The position numbers and the translations under genes were made by a program. Of a stretch of DNA of 20,896 nucleotides, positions 9,170 to 15,624 are shown one piece after another. The first letter of the stretch is position 1; each line of letters begins with the position of its first letter. This stretch comes from a virus, in IMG/VR virus record IMGVR_UViG_3300046454_000619, positions 1-20,896 of that record. One strand, 5' to 3'. The notes below the pieces were generated by a model. It saw nothing but the letters and a program-made list of their open reading frames with translations, made no database searches and was not told where the DNA came from.

Positions 9170-10537
9170 ATGACCACGATCTTCGTTAGCGCGGTCGATG
9201 GGTCAAACGCCGATAATGGTACGACCTGGGCGCTTGCCAAGCAAACCGTGGCTGGCGCTCTTGCTATTGCAACATCGGGCGATGTCATCGTCGTAGATAA
9301 TGCTGGAACATTTACGGCTAATGCGGCTCTAACCTGGACGGTTCCCGTAGGTAACATTGCAATAATTAGTGCTACGAGATCGGGCACGACGACATTTGTG
9401 CCCTCGGCAGGAGCCATTGAAGCACTCGGAGCAGCTTCTTTTACATTTCTTTTGGCTGCAACCAATGTCGCGTCGGTCTATGTATTTGGTATGACCATAA
9501 AAGGAGGAACAAACAATAGCACGAATTGCAGCATCGGTATTGATTTTACCGGCAATGCTACGATGGTGTGGGATATTGAATCTTGTACGTTTGATATACC
9601 ATCGCCTGCTGCGTGTAATATAACGCTGGGTCGTGGAGCAAGCACAACTGCCGAGCCGTCTCTTCTTCGTATGACAAATTGTACGTATAACCGGACGGGT
9701 TCCAGTACGTCGCAATATATAATTGTGGGAAATATTGTAGCAGAAATCATAAACCCCACGTTTTCTTTTACAGGAGCTAGCAAACCAGCATTTCTTACCG
9801 GCACGTCATCATTAGTACGCGGGTCTTTGACAATTCGAGACGGCGACATTTCTGGGTATAATGTCTCTGGCGGTGCGTTAATTCAAGCAGCACAGATGAC
9901 GCATTGTAACATATTGCTTGAAAATCTAAAGTTAAGTGCGACACCCACTATAATTAGCGGTACATGGGCGGTGGGGACCGGTGGTGTAACAATTAGAAAC
10001 TGCGATAGTGGGAACACGACCTACGTTTTTGAGTTCATCAATGCCTATGGTACACTGACGGTTGATAATACTATCTATATTACTTCTGGTGGGGCAGTGT
10101 TTAATGGTAGTGGAGTTTCCTGGAAAATCGTCACCACGAGCCTGTGTAATGAATGGTATCCATTCGTCATACCGCTTTTATACGTTTGGGATACGACCCT
10201 GACGGCGCAGACCGTCTCGATAGAATTTATTCGCGACAACGCAACTGCCCTGACCGATCGGGACATATGGTCTGACCTCGACAGCGCGGCATCGGTGAGC
10301 TTCCCGAACTACGCCTACCAGACCAATCGCAACGCCCAGCCCTTCACGGGGACTCCGGCCAACCAGCCGACCTCAACGGCAGCGTGGACCGGAACGGGCG
10401 GGTTCGCCAACCCGACGAAGCAGAAGCTCCAAAATACCTTCACTGCGGCGGCGACCGGGCTTCTTCAGTCCCGCGTCTACGTCGGAAAGGCCAGCGAGAC
10501 GCTCTATCTGGACCCATTTCTCGGTGGGGTAGGTTAG
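9170..10537 (+). CDS. Probable beta-helix tail spike / adhesin, mosaic composition
   Basis: 455 residues from ATG 9170; an upstream in-frame ATG at 9131 lies inside the previous gene and is less likely. The N-terminus MTTIFVSAVDGSNADNG leads into repeats typical of a right-handed parallel beta-helix (GDVIVVDNAG, IAIISATRSG, VYVFGMTIKGGTNN, ITLGRG, VTIRNCDSGN). The first about 340 residues are encoded by clearly AT-rich DNA (about 9200-10200). The last about 115 residues (ALTDRDIWSDLDSAASVSFPNY to the end) return to the GC-rich style of neighbours. That pattern suggests an exchanged receptor-binding domain on a resident C-terminal domain. No catalytic residues can be assigned. Confidence 0.65.
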   Translation: MTTIFVSAVDGSNADNGTTWALAKQTVAGALAIATSGDVIVVDNAGTFTANAALTWTVPVGNIAIISATRSGTTTFVPSAGAIEALGAASFTFLLAATNVASVYVFGMTIKGGTNNSTNCSIGIDFTGNATMVWDIESCTFDIPSPAACNITLGRGASTTAEPSLLRMTNCTYNRTGSSTSQYIIVGNIVAEIINPTFSFTGASKPAFLTGTSSLVRGSLTIRDGDISGYNVSGGALIQAAQMTHCNILLENLKLSATPTIISGTWAVGTGGVTIRNCDSGNTTYVFEFINAYGTLTVDNTIYITSGGAVFNGSGVSWKIVTTSLCNEWYPFVIPLLYVWDTTLTAQTVSIEFIRDNATALTDRDIWSDLDSAASVSFPNYAYQTNRNAQPFTGTPANQPTSTAAWTGTGGFANPTKQKLQNTFTAAATGLLQSRVYVGKASETLYLDPFLGGVG

Positions 10538-10538
10538 T

Positions 10539-11000
10539 TTGGCGCGCACCATCTGGACCCGTTCCGGAGCCATTCAGCAGCCGCCCTACACCGTATGGAC
10601 CACAGTAGCGGCGATCGACGCCGTCGCTGCCACACCACCCCCGCCGTCCGGAGTCGTCACCAGCCGCCGGATTCGGCTGGCGGAAGAGGACGCCGACGAC
10701 GAGATATGGCGCCCGATCCGGTCGACCACGGCGGACTCGGTCGTCCCGCCCGAGCCGGTCGTCCCGGCGCCGCCGCGCCTCTGGCGCCAGCTGTGGCACC
10801 TGGACGAACCGGAGCCGTGGCGCCCGCGTCGGTTCGCGCTCGGGTCGGTTCCCACGACCGACGAGATCGTAACCAAGCTCTCCGGCTACGCGGTCCTAAA
10901 CGCCTCCCCGGGCGAGACGTCCGTGGTCGTGACCAAGCTCAACGTTTACGTTATAGCACAGAACGCGCTGCTGAGGCCGTACCTCAGCATAAACCTTTGA
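10539..11000 (+). CDS. Hypothetical protein, Pro-rich, between spike and lysis genes
   Basis: 153 residues from a TTG start two bases after the spike stop, with GGTGGGG just upstream as a possible ribosome site. The N-terminal part is polar and Pro/Arg-rich (TPPPPSG, PPEPVVPAPPRLW). The last about 50 residues (TDEIVTKLSGYAVLNASPGETSVVVTKLNVYVI) look like a beta-strand module. No signal peptide or transmembrane segment. The position suggests a late structural or tail accessory protein; I do not recognise a family. Confidence 0.55.
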   Translation: MARTIWTRSGAIQQPPYTVWTTVAAIDAVAATPPPPSGVVTSRRIRLAEEDADDEIWRPIRSTTADSVVPPEPVVPAPPRLWRQLWHLDEPEPWRPRRFALGSVPTTDEIVTKLSGYAVLNASPGETSVVVTKLNVYVIAQNALLRPYLSINL

Positions 11001-11013
11001 TGAGAGGAAGAAC

Positions 11014-11784
11014 ATGAGTACCTACCGGGGTGTCGACGACTGCACGGACATTATCCTGGACTTCATCGCCGGCGGCGTGCCGGGGAACCCGAGCGGGGAG
11101 AGCGACGGAAACTACAACGCGGTCATCGGCGACGCGGGGGCGAGCGACGACCTGGGCGCGAAGACGATCACCGACATCTACGCGCTCATGGACGCGCGCC
11201 TCGCCGCCGGGATGCCGTCCACGGCGATCGGGCGCTACCAGATCATCCGCGCGACGCTCAAGGCGTCGCTCGCGGCGCTCAGCCTGGGCGACGACGTGAA
11301 GTTCACCCCCGAGCTCCAGGACCACCTCGCGGTGAAACTGATGGTAGGGCGCGGGTACTCGAGCTGGTTCAAGGACGCGATCACCGACGAGGAGTTCGCC
11401 CACGGGCTGAGCTTGGAGTGGGCGTCGCTGCCGGACCCGGGCAACGGAGGGAAGAGCCACTACGACGGGGTGGGACCGAACCACGCGAGCACGTCGCTGG
11501 CGGTGGTCTACGCGATGCTCGGCAAGGCCCGGGCCGCCCGGGCGGCGCCCGCGGCTCCCGCACTCCCGGCAGCGCCTACCGTACCCGATACCTCGCCCGC
11601 CAAGCCTTCCGTCCCGGCCAAGGGCGCCGTCGGTACCGCCGACGTCCTCGACGCGAGCGTCCGGCTCATGCAGACCGTGATGACGGTCGCCGGGTATTAC
11701 GTCGGCCCGACCGACGGACGACCGAGCGCGGCGCTGGCCGCGGCGCTGGACAAGTACGGCGCGTGGCTAGGAGGCGCGAAATGA
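11014..11784 (+). CDS. Endolysin, lambda R / GH104-like with C-terminal extension
   Basis: 256 residues; ATG preceded by GAGAGGAAG. Residues about 10-165 follow lambda gpR-type lytic transglycosylases: GESDGNYNAVIGD (candidate catalytic Glu29), a middle segment ending PSTAIGRYQII that mirrors GAGRYQLL, FTPELQDHLAV, and LEWASLPDPGNGGKSHYDG matching IWASLPGAGYGQF. An Ala/Pro linker (about 170-205) leads to a short helical tail (VLDASVRLMQTVMTVAGYYVGPTDG) of unknown role, possibly wall binding. Role: cleaves peptidoglycan glycan strands at lysis. There is no signal peptide, so it should need the holin encoded next; the stop overlaps that ATG (ATGA). Confidence 0.82.
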   Translation: MSTYRGVDDCTDIILDFIAGGVPGNPSGESDGNYNAVIGDAGASDDLGAKTITDIYALMDARLAAGMPSTAIGRYQIIRATLKASLAALSLGDDVKFTPELQDHLAVKLMVGRGYSSWFKDAITDEEFAHGLSLEWASLPDPGNGGKSHYDGVGPNHASTSLAVVYAMLGKARAARAAPAAPALPAAPTVPDTSPAKPSVPAKGAVGTADVLDASVRLMQTVMTVAGYYVGPTDGRPSAALAAALDKYGAWLGGAK

Positions 11785-12149
11785 CCGCCCCCGCCGAGAT
11801 CCCCCCGATGCCCCTGGTCCCCCCGCTGCCAGAGGTCGTGATTCCGCCCTCGCCGTCCTACGCCCAGGCGGTCATAGAGCGGGCGCCGTGGTGGATGCTG
11901 CCGACCCTCGGGACGTTCGTCCTGCTGATCTTCGCCGGAGCCCTGACCGCGTCCTGCTTCATGGACAACGACACGCTCCGGACCCAGATGTTCGCCATCG
12001 CGGGGGCGGGCTTCACGACCGCGCTGGGCTTTTTCTTCGGGTCGAGCGCAGGGAGCCAGAAGAAGGACGACACGAACGCCACCCTGACGGCCGCGCTCGC
12101 GGTCAGTGGGCCGAATGGAACCGCAAACAACCCGCCGGCTGTCCGCTAG
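11781..12149 (+). CDS. Holin-like two-TM membrane protein
   Basis: 122 residues from ATG 11781, which overlaps the endolysin stop by four bases. A Pro-rich N-terminus (about 1-30) is followed by two hydrophobic segments, about 37-60 (WWMLPTLGTFVLLIFAGALT) and about 68-90 (MFAIAGAGFTTALGFFFGSS), then a Lys/Asp tail (QKKDDTN). The ending 'FFFGSSAGSQKKDD' is common in phage holin-like proteins. Role by context: a membrane pore that triggers endolysin release. The longer frame upstream (from 11418) is out of frame with the endolysin and is a shadow. Confidence 0.75.
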   Translation: MTAPAEIPPMPLVPPLPEVVIPPSPSYAQAVIERAPWWMLPTLGTFVLLIFAGALTASCFMDNDTLRTQMFAIAGAGFTTALGFFFGSSAGSQKKDDTNATLTAALAVSGPNGTANNPPAVR

Positions 12150-12237
12150 GGGGCGCCTCCTGGTCGGGGGCTCCGTCGTGCTGATGGCCTTTCTAGCGAC
12201 GTGCTCGCTAATCTTCTCTGGAGGATGGATGCAATGA
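12115..12237 (+). CDS. 40-residue single-TM membrane peptide in the lysis cassette
   Basis: The frame runs from ATG 12115, inside the end of the holin gene, to TGA 12235-12237, overlapping the lipoprotein ATG (ATGA). The peptide starts with basic residues (MEPQTTRRLSARGRL) and continues as one hydrophobic stretch (LLVGGSVVLMAFLATCSLIF) ending GGWMQ. A positive N-terminus plus one TM segment fits an inner-membrane lysis accessory (second holin, antiholin or part of a spanin pair). It fills an otherwise empty 84-base gap exactly, with coupling overlaps at both ends. No strong ribosome site precedes it. It is too short to span the periplasm alone. Confidence 0.5.
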   Translation: MEPQTTRRLSARGRLLVGGSVVLMAFLATCSLIFSGGWMQ

Positions 12238-12497
12238 AGAAGTTACTCGCCGCGGCCACCCTGGTCGTCCTGACCGGCTGCGTCTCGGCGCCGTCGAACC
12301 TGGCCCGGCTCCAAGCCGAGTGCGCCGTGGCGCCGCTGGCCGAGATTGGAGCCTCATTCATCCCCGTGCCCGGCGCGGGCGGGGTGGCCAACCTGACGAT
12401 CGGCGCGGTGTGCGCCAACACCGCGCTCGTCGCCAACAGCGAGGCGGCGGTCGCGGCGGCCATTCAGGCCATCGCTCAGCGGAAGGCCGCTCCGTGA
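12234..12497 (+). CDS. Small lipoprotein in the lysis cassette
   Basis: 87 residues from ATG 12234, with GGAGGA (12220-12225) about 8 bases upstream. The signal peptide MKKLLAAATLVVLTGC carries a lipobox LTGC, so lipidation at Cys16 is predicted. The mature part is Ala-rich (APLAEIGASFIPVPGAGGVAN...). Its place after holin and membrane peptide genes suggests a role at the outer membrane during lysis, such as an o-spanin-like partner, but the Ala-rich sequence gives no direct proof. The next gene begins at a GTG overlapping this stop. Confidence 0.7.
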   Translation: MKKLLAAATLVVLTGCVSAPSNLARLQAECAVAPLAEIGASFIPVPGAGGVANLTIGAVCANTALVANSEAAVAAAIQAIAQRKAAP

Positions 12498-12916
12498 GGG
12501 CCAGGGGTGTCCTCGCGCTTCTGGCATTGCTTACGGCAGGCGCCGACTTCCCCGACCAGGGCCTTACCCCCGGCGCGGTCGCGACGACCGACGTGCGCGA
12601 GGTCTGCGGCTACGTCGACGGATCGTCGTACTCGCACCGCCACCGCGCGACGACGTGGAAGGTGAGGCGGGAGATCCTCCGCGAGTACGGCGTCCCGCGG
12701 CCGTTCTACGGCGAGATCGACCACCGCGTGCCGCTCTGCCTCGGTGGGGCTGACGCCCCACCGAACCTGTGGCCCCAGGATGACTTCCGCGAGAAGGACC
12801 GGCTCGAGGCCGAGACGTGCCACGCCGTCTGCCGCCACGTAGACCCGATGCCGTTGGACGAGGCTCAGGGGATCTTCCTGGGCGACTGGAGAGACAGGTT
12901 GCGAAGAACTCGCTAG
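12494..12916 (+). CDS. Exported HNH-like nuclease-fold protein
   Basis: 140 residues from GTG 12494 (GTGA overlap with the upstream stop); the longer frame from 12320 would overlap the lipoprotein and is rejected. The first about 17 residues (MRARGVLALLALLTAGA) look like a signal peptide. The core EIDHRVPLCLGGADAPPNLWPQ (D76-H77, N91) is the HNH signature 'ELDH..PL.LGG....NLWPQ', with Cys at 38, 82, 109 and 113 that might form disulfides or bind metal. HNH-like proteins with this core occur in many phages and bacteria. An exported form at the end of a lysis cassette is unusual; the substrate is unknown. Confidence 0.7.
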   Translation: MRARGVLALLALLTAGADFPDQGLTPGAVATTDVREVCGYVDGSSYSHRHRATTWKVRREILREYGVPRPFYGEIDHRVPLCLGGADAPPNLWPQDDFREKDRLEAETCHAVCRHVDPMPLDEAQGIFLGDWRDRLRRTR

Positions 12917-12937
12917 GGCTGCTCGGAAGTAGAAAAC

Positions 12938-12962
12938 GCCGCCAGCATCGTCCGCTGGCGGC
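12938..12962. terminator. Bidirectional intrinsic terminator between convergent operons
   Basis: A perfect 9-bp stem (GCCGCCAGC / GCTGGCGGC) with a 7-base loop is followed on the plus strand by ATTTTTCG and on the minus strand by GTTTTC. It lies 22 bases after the last late gene and just below the Ro60 stop, so it can end both transcripts. Confidence 0.9.
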
Positions 12963-12971
12963 ATTTTTCGT

Positions 12972-14396
12972 TTAGCCCGGCAGCGCCTCGAACTCGTGGA
13001 CCCAGCGGATCACCTGTTCCGAGAACCCGTCCAGGTGGGTCCACCGCTCCCCGTAGCCGACGCCGTTCTGGTAGGCCGCGACGTTGATCAGGTACGCGCG
13101 GGCGGCGCGGGGCGGCGGCACGTGGTCGCGCGACTGCTCGTCGGTGATCACGATCAGCCGGTCCATATCGAGGTTCGCGAGGCTGCCCACCGCCGAGCCC
13201 AGCTGGGTTCCCTGGTGGGGCTGGCTGTCGATGATCTGGCGGATGCCGGATAGCCCCTGAGGAACCTCGTTGTTGAGCGCGACCAGGTGGTTCGAGAACG
13301 TATAGACGCGCACGTCGCCGTGGATCATAACCGCGAGCGCCGCTGCCGCGTCGATGCGGGAGAGGTCCGACTTGGCGGAGATCTTAGCGTCCATGGAGCC
13401 GGAGACGTCGACCAGCACGACCGTCCGGCCCGGTAGGACCGGGAGCTCGGCCACGGCGGCCCTCATGGCCGGGTCGAGGAACGGTACCATCTCCGGGCAC
13501 GCCCGCGCCGCCGCGACGTAGCGGAACGGCAGCACGCGGCGCGCCCCCTTGCGGGCGAGGATCGCGGACGAGACGAGGCTCGGGTCGACCCCGGCCTCGG
13601 TCATGTTCCGCAGGTTGCGCAGCAGCGCCAGATAGCCCAGCTTGCCGTCGCGCAGCTGACCCTCGAAGACGTCCTTCTTGTGCTGCTCCTTGGTGACGCC
13701 CTCGGCGGGGCCGGCGGACAGCCCCACCTCCCACGTGTCGGCGGACTTCACCTCGCCGGCGACGAGCTGTTTCCACAGCGCGGCCTGCTCGGCGTCCCTC
13801 GGCTTGGGGTGGACGAGGAACATCACGTCGCGGCCCTTGATCGGCTGGCCGGCCTCGCCGGAGGGCGAGAAATACTTCGCCAGCGCGTAGCGGTCGAACT
13901 TACCGAACGCCGCGGCCAGGCCCTTCTTGACCTGGGCTGACAGCTTCTTCTTGAGCGCCTTCGGCTCCACGCCGTTGGCCCGCGCGTAGACCGCGAGGAA
14001 CTCGCTCAGCTCGTCGGCGCGTTGGATAGTTTGGGAGATCGTATCGCTTACGATACGAGTTCCCGAACCGGTGCGCGCGAGGACGGCGCACAGCAGCAGC
14101 GGCACGTGCCGCAGGTTGAGGTGCGACCGCGCGTCGATCGCCAGCTGGGCGAGGACGGTCGGGGCCACCTGCCCGGCGAGGTCGGTGATCCGCGCCGCGA
14201 TGTCCTGGCCGGACTCGTAGAAGGTGTCCTCCCACAGGAGGCACGCGCAGACCGAGCGGCGCAGCGCCATTTCGGGCGAGATGAGCGCGGCCGGCGCGCC
14301 CTCGTGGGTGCGTAGCGTGTTGCTGGGCTCGAAGACGCGCGGCGGGGTTCCGCCCTGTGGCGGCAGCGCCGGCTTACGGGAGTTGAGTGCGGCCAT
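12972..14396 (-). CDS. Ro60 orthologue (TROVE domain plus vWA/MIDAS domain)
   Basis: 474 residues from ATG 14396, chosen because AGGAGG (14406-14411 on the complement) sits 9 bases upstream; ATG 14405 is an alternative. The N-terminal about 320 residues are the HEAT-like TROVE ring (PEMALRRSVCACLLWED, HLNLRHVPLLLCAVLA, RADELSEFLAVYARANG, YLALLRNLRNMTEAGV). The C-terminal vWA domain has a complete MIDAS motif DVSGSM (D330, S332, S334) and a later ITDEQS. Family knowledge: Ro60 is a doughnut-shaped protein that binds misfolded RNA ends and Y RNA; in Deinococcus, Y RNA tethers it to PNPase. Three structured RNAs with Y RNA features lie directly upstream on the same strand, behind promoter P1. 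Confidence 0.95.
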   Translation of the reverse strand: MAALNSRKPALPPQGGTPPRVFEPSNTLRTHEGAPAALISPEMALRRSVCACLLWEDTFYESGQDIAARITDLAGQVAPTVLAQLAIDARSHLNLRHVPLLLCAVLARTGSGTRIVSDTISQTIQRADELSEFLAVYARANGVEPKALKKKLSAQVKKGLAAAFGKFDRYALAKYFSPSGEAGQPIKGRDVMFLVHPKPRDAEQAALWKQLVAGEVKSADTWEVGLSAGPAEGVTKEQHKKDVFEGQLRDGKLGYLALLRNLRNMTEAGVDPSLVSSAILARKGARRVLPFRYVAAARACPEMVPFLDPAMRAAVAELPVLPGRTVVLVDVSGSMDAKISAKSDLSRIDAAAALAVMIHGDVRVYTFSNHLVALNNEVPQGLSGIRQIIDSQPHQGTQLGSAVGSLANLDMDRLIVITDEQSRDHVPPPRAARAYLINVAAYQNGVGYGERWTHLDGFSEQVIRWVHEFEALPG

Positions 14397-14448
14397 TGAG
14401 ATCATCCTCCTGGGGTGATCGACCGCTGGGAGAGGCACCGGGGGAACG

Positions 14449-14565
14449 GGCGGTAACGGGTTGTGTGGACCCCCTTGCGGGGGCACGCCGGGATTTGAAC
14501 CCGGACCCACGGCTTGATGGGCCGTTGCTCTACCAAAGAGCTTCGATGCAACCGTAACCTACGCC
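14449..14565 (-). ncRNA. Candidate Y RNA 3 (YrlA-like, with tRNA-like module)
   Basis: The ends pair: 5' GGCGTAGGTTACGGTTG (14565-14549) with 3' CAACCCGTTACCGCC (14463-14449). This gives helices of 3, 3, 4 and 3 bp separated by a GUA bulge on the 5' strand, a U-U mismatch and one bulged C. Inside is a tRNA-like module without acceptor stem: D arm GCTC/GAGC with GG in the loop (14541-14527), anticodon-like arm ACGGC-CCATCAA-GCCGT (14525-14509), canonical T arm CCGGG-TTCAAAT-CCCGG (14504-14488), then a hairpin CCCCC-GCAA-GGGGG with GNRA loop (14483-14470). A D, anticodon and T arm set on a long closing stem is what tRNA-mimicking bacterial Y RNAs show. It ends about 50 bases before the Ro60 start codon. 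Confidence 0.75.
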
Positions 14566-14595
14566 ACCCGGCGTCTATCCAGCGATCGAGGAACA

Positions 14596-14690
14596 AGCGG
14601 AAGCGGTACACCCACCGAGGTGGGTTCTGGGTTCGAACCAGATAGGATGCCCGAGGGCATCTTTTCACCGAAGTACCCGCGTCCTACGCC
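14596..14690 (-). ncRNA. Candidate Y RNA 2 (reduced tRNA-like module)
   Basis: 5' GGCGTAGGACGCGGGTAC (14690-14673) pairs with 3' GTACCGCTTCCGCT (14609-14596) as helices of 3, 3, 4 and 3 bp, with the same GUA bulge, a C-U mismatch at the same place as in copy 3, and one bulged G. The interior has a short D-like arm (TTCGGTGAA), a hairpin GATGCC-CTCG-GGCATC (14661-14646), a canonical T arm TCTGG-TTCGAAC-CCAGA (14642-14626) and an abutting hairpin ACCCAC-CTCG-GTGGGT (14625-14610). It is followed by TGTTCCTCG, matching the 3' flanks of the other copies. Confidence 0.75.
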
Positions 14691-14719
14691 ATCGACCTAA
14701 AACTCTGCGCTCGGGAACA

Positions 14720-14786
14720 GGCGGGATCGAGAGCGGGGCCGAAGCCCCAGGCGCTGTTCAAGTGCGATGAACTCGATCCCTACGCC
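14720..14786 (-). ncRNA. Candidate Y RNA 1 (minimal copy without T arm)
   Basis: 5' GGCGTAGGGATCGAG (14786-14772) pairs with 3' CTCGATCCCGCC (14731-14720): 3 bp, the GUA bulge, then 9 perfect bp. Inside are a small hairpin TTCA-TCGCACT-TGAA and GGGGC-TTCG-GCCCC with a UUCG tetraloop (14748-14735). There is no D or T arm. It starts about 8 bases downstream of the expected start of transcription at P1, and its 3' flank TGTTCCCGAG matches the other copies. It looks like a Ro-binding stem without the tRNA mimic. Confidence 0.6.
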
Positions 14787-14800
14787 ACGAGCACGGGGGG

Positions 14801-14829
14801 TTTATACTCTCCTTCGGCGGATAAGTAAA
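14801..14829 (-). promoter_or_regulatory. Promoter P1 for the Y RNA / Ro60 transcript
   Basis: On the complement: TTTACT (-35, 14829-14824), a 17-base spacer, TATAAA (-10, 14806-14801). The expected start is about 14794, just before candidate Y RNA 1. The layout, including the preceding T/A-rich tract, GGTTTACTT and CCCC after the -10 box, repeats at P2. Confidence 0.75.
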
Positions 14830-14856
14830 CCTAAAAAGCGCCCACTGAGTCACTTT

Positions 14857-15468
14857 TTACGCCAACTCCACGTTATGATACAACCATGAGCCAAAATCTT
14901 CCCGCACGTCGTTCGCGAGGAACTCCAGGCCCGCGCGCAGCAGCTCCGCCGGGGTTGGTGCCCGCGGCGGCTTGAGCGGCCGGAGGCCCGACGCGCGCCG
15001 GGCCGAGTACCGCGGAAGGCTGTCCCGCTTGCGCTTGTTGCACTCGACGCACGCCGACACGATGTTGTCCCACCGCGTCTCGCCACCGCGCGAGCGCGGT
15101 ACGACGTGGTCGTACGTCAGCTCGGCTTCGTCGAATCGCTCCCCGCAGTACTGGCACCTATACCGGTCGCGCAGGAGGATCGAGCGCCGGCAGAACTTCG
15201 GCTCGGCGTCGACGCAGGCGTATGCACGTAGCATCATCACTTTCGGCACGGCGATGGTCGTGCTCGGTGAGCGAAAGAACGCGCCGGGCCACTCCTCGAC
15301 CACGATCGCCTTGTCCAGCCACGCGGCCGTGACGGCGTCGGCGGCCGAGATTAGGTTCAGCGGCCACGTGGATAGCGGACGGCCGTCGGCATTGAGCACC
15401 AGGGTGCGCAGCGTCGTCGGGTGGCGCAGCGAACTTCGCTCTTTGCTCTTAGCCCACGTGTGGATCAT
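14857..15468 (-). CDS. HNH endonuclease (C2C2 zinc type) between tRNA array and Ro60
   Basis: 203 residues. The N-terminal part (TLVLNADGRPLSTWPLNLISAADAV...) is the conserved leader of a common bacterial and phage HNH family. The core has C105-x2-C108, then YDHVVPRSRGGETRWDNIV (D120, H121, N135) and C140-x2-C143 followed by basic residues. Typical roles are nicking or cutting DNA, as a free-standing homing enzyme or in packaging or recombination. The ATG lies two bases after the encoded CCA of tRNA-Thr(CGT), and its only visible ribosome site (AGGAG) lies in that tRNA's acceptor stem. It ends 28 bases upstream of promoter P1. GC-rich like the phage backbone, so probably long resident. Confidence 0.9.
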   Translation of the reverse strand: MIHTWAKSKERSSLRHPTTLRTLVLNADGRPLSTWPLNLISAADAVTAAWLDKAIVVEEWPGAFFRSPSTTIAVPKVMMLRAYACVDAEPKFCRRSILLRDRYRCQYCGERFDEAELTYDHVVPRSRGGETRWDNIVSACVECNKRKRDSLPRYSARRASGLRPLKPPRAPTPAELLRAGLEFLANDVREDFGSWLYHNVELA

Positions 15469-15470
15469 GA

Positions 15471-15545
15471 TGGTGCTCCTGGAGAGAATCGAACTCGTCG
15501 TCTACCGCTTACGAGGCGGTTGTCCTGCCACTGAACGACAAGAGC
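15471..15545 (-). tRNA. tRNA-Thr(CGT)
   Basis: Acceptor GCTCTTG/CAGGAGC, A73 and CCA encoded. Anticodon loop CTCGTAA in a 5-bp stem ACCGC/GCGGT. T loop TTCGATT, but the T stem has only three good pairs. The acceptor strand also holds the ribosome site of the following HNH gene. Confidence 0.85.
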
Positions 15546-15547
15546 GT

Positions 15548-15622
15548 TGGTGCCCCGAGAGGGACTCGAACCCCCGACTCCCCGGTTAAAGGCCGGGAAC
15601 TCTGCCGCTGAGTTACCGAGGC
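15548..15622 (-). tRNA. tRNA-Lys(TTT), C33
   Basis: Acceptor GCCTCGG/TCGGGGC with wobbles, A73, CCA encoded. Anticodon arm CCCGG-CCTTTAA-CCGGG; position 33 is C instead of the near-universal T. T arm GGGGG-TTCGAGT-CCCTC is canonical. Confidence 0.88.
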
Positions 15623-15624
15623 GG

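Noticed and set aside
14397-14510. Extended N-terminus of Ro60 (38 extra residues)
   Set aside because: It would translate through the conserved T-arm of candidate Y RNA 3 and its 3' stem; a good ribosome site supports the start at 14396.
14488-14565. Ordinary tRNA with anticodon ATC
   Set aside because: The expected 7-bp acceptor does not form (only about three of seven pairs), no CCA is present, and the flanks pair as the shared Y RNA-like stem.
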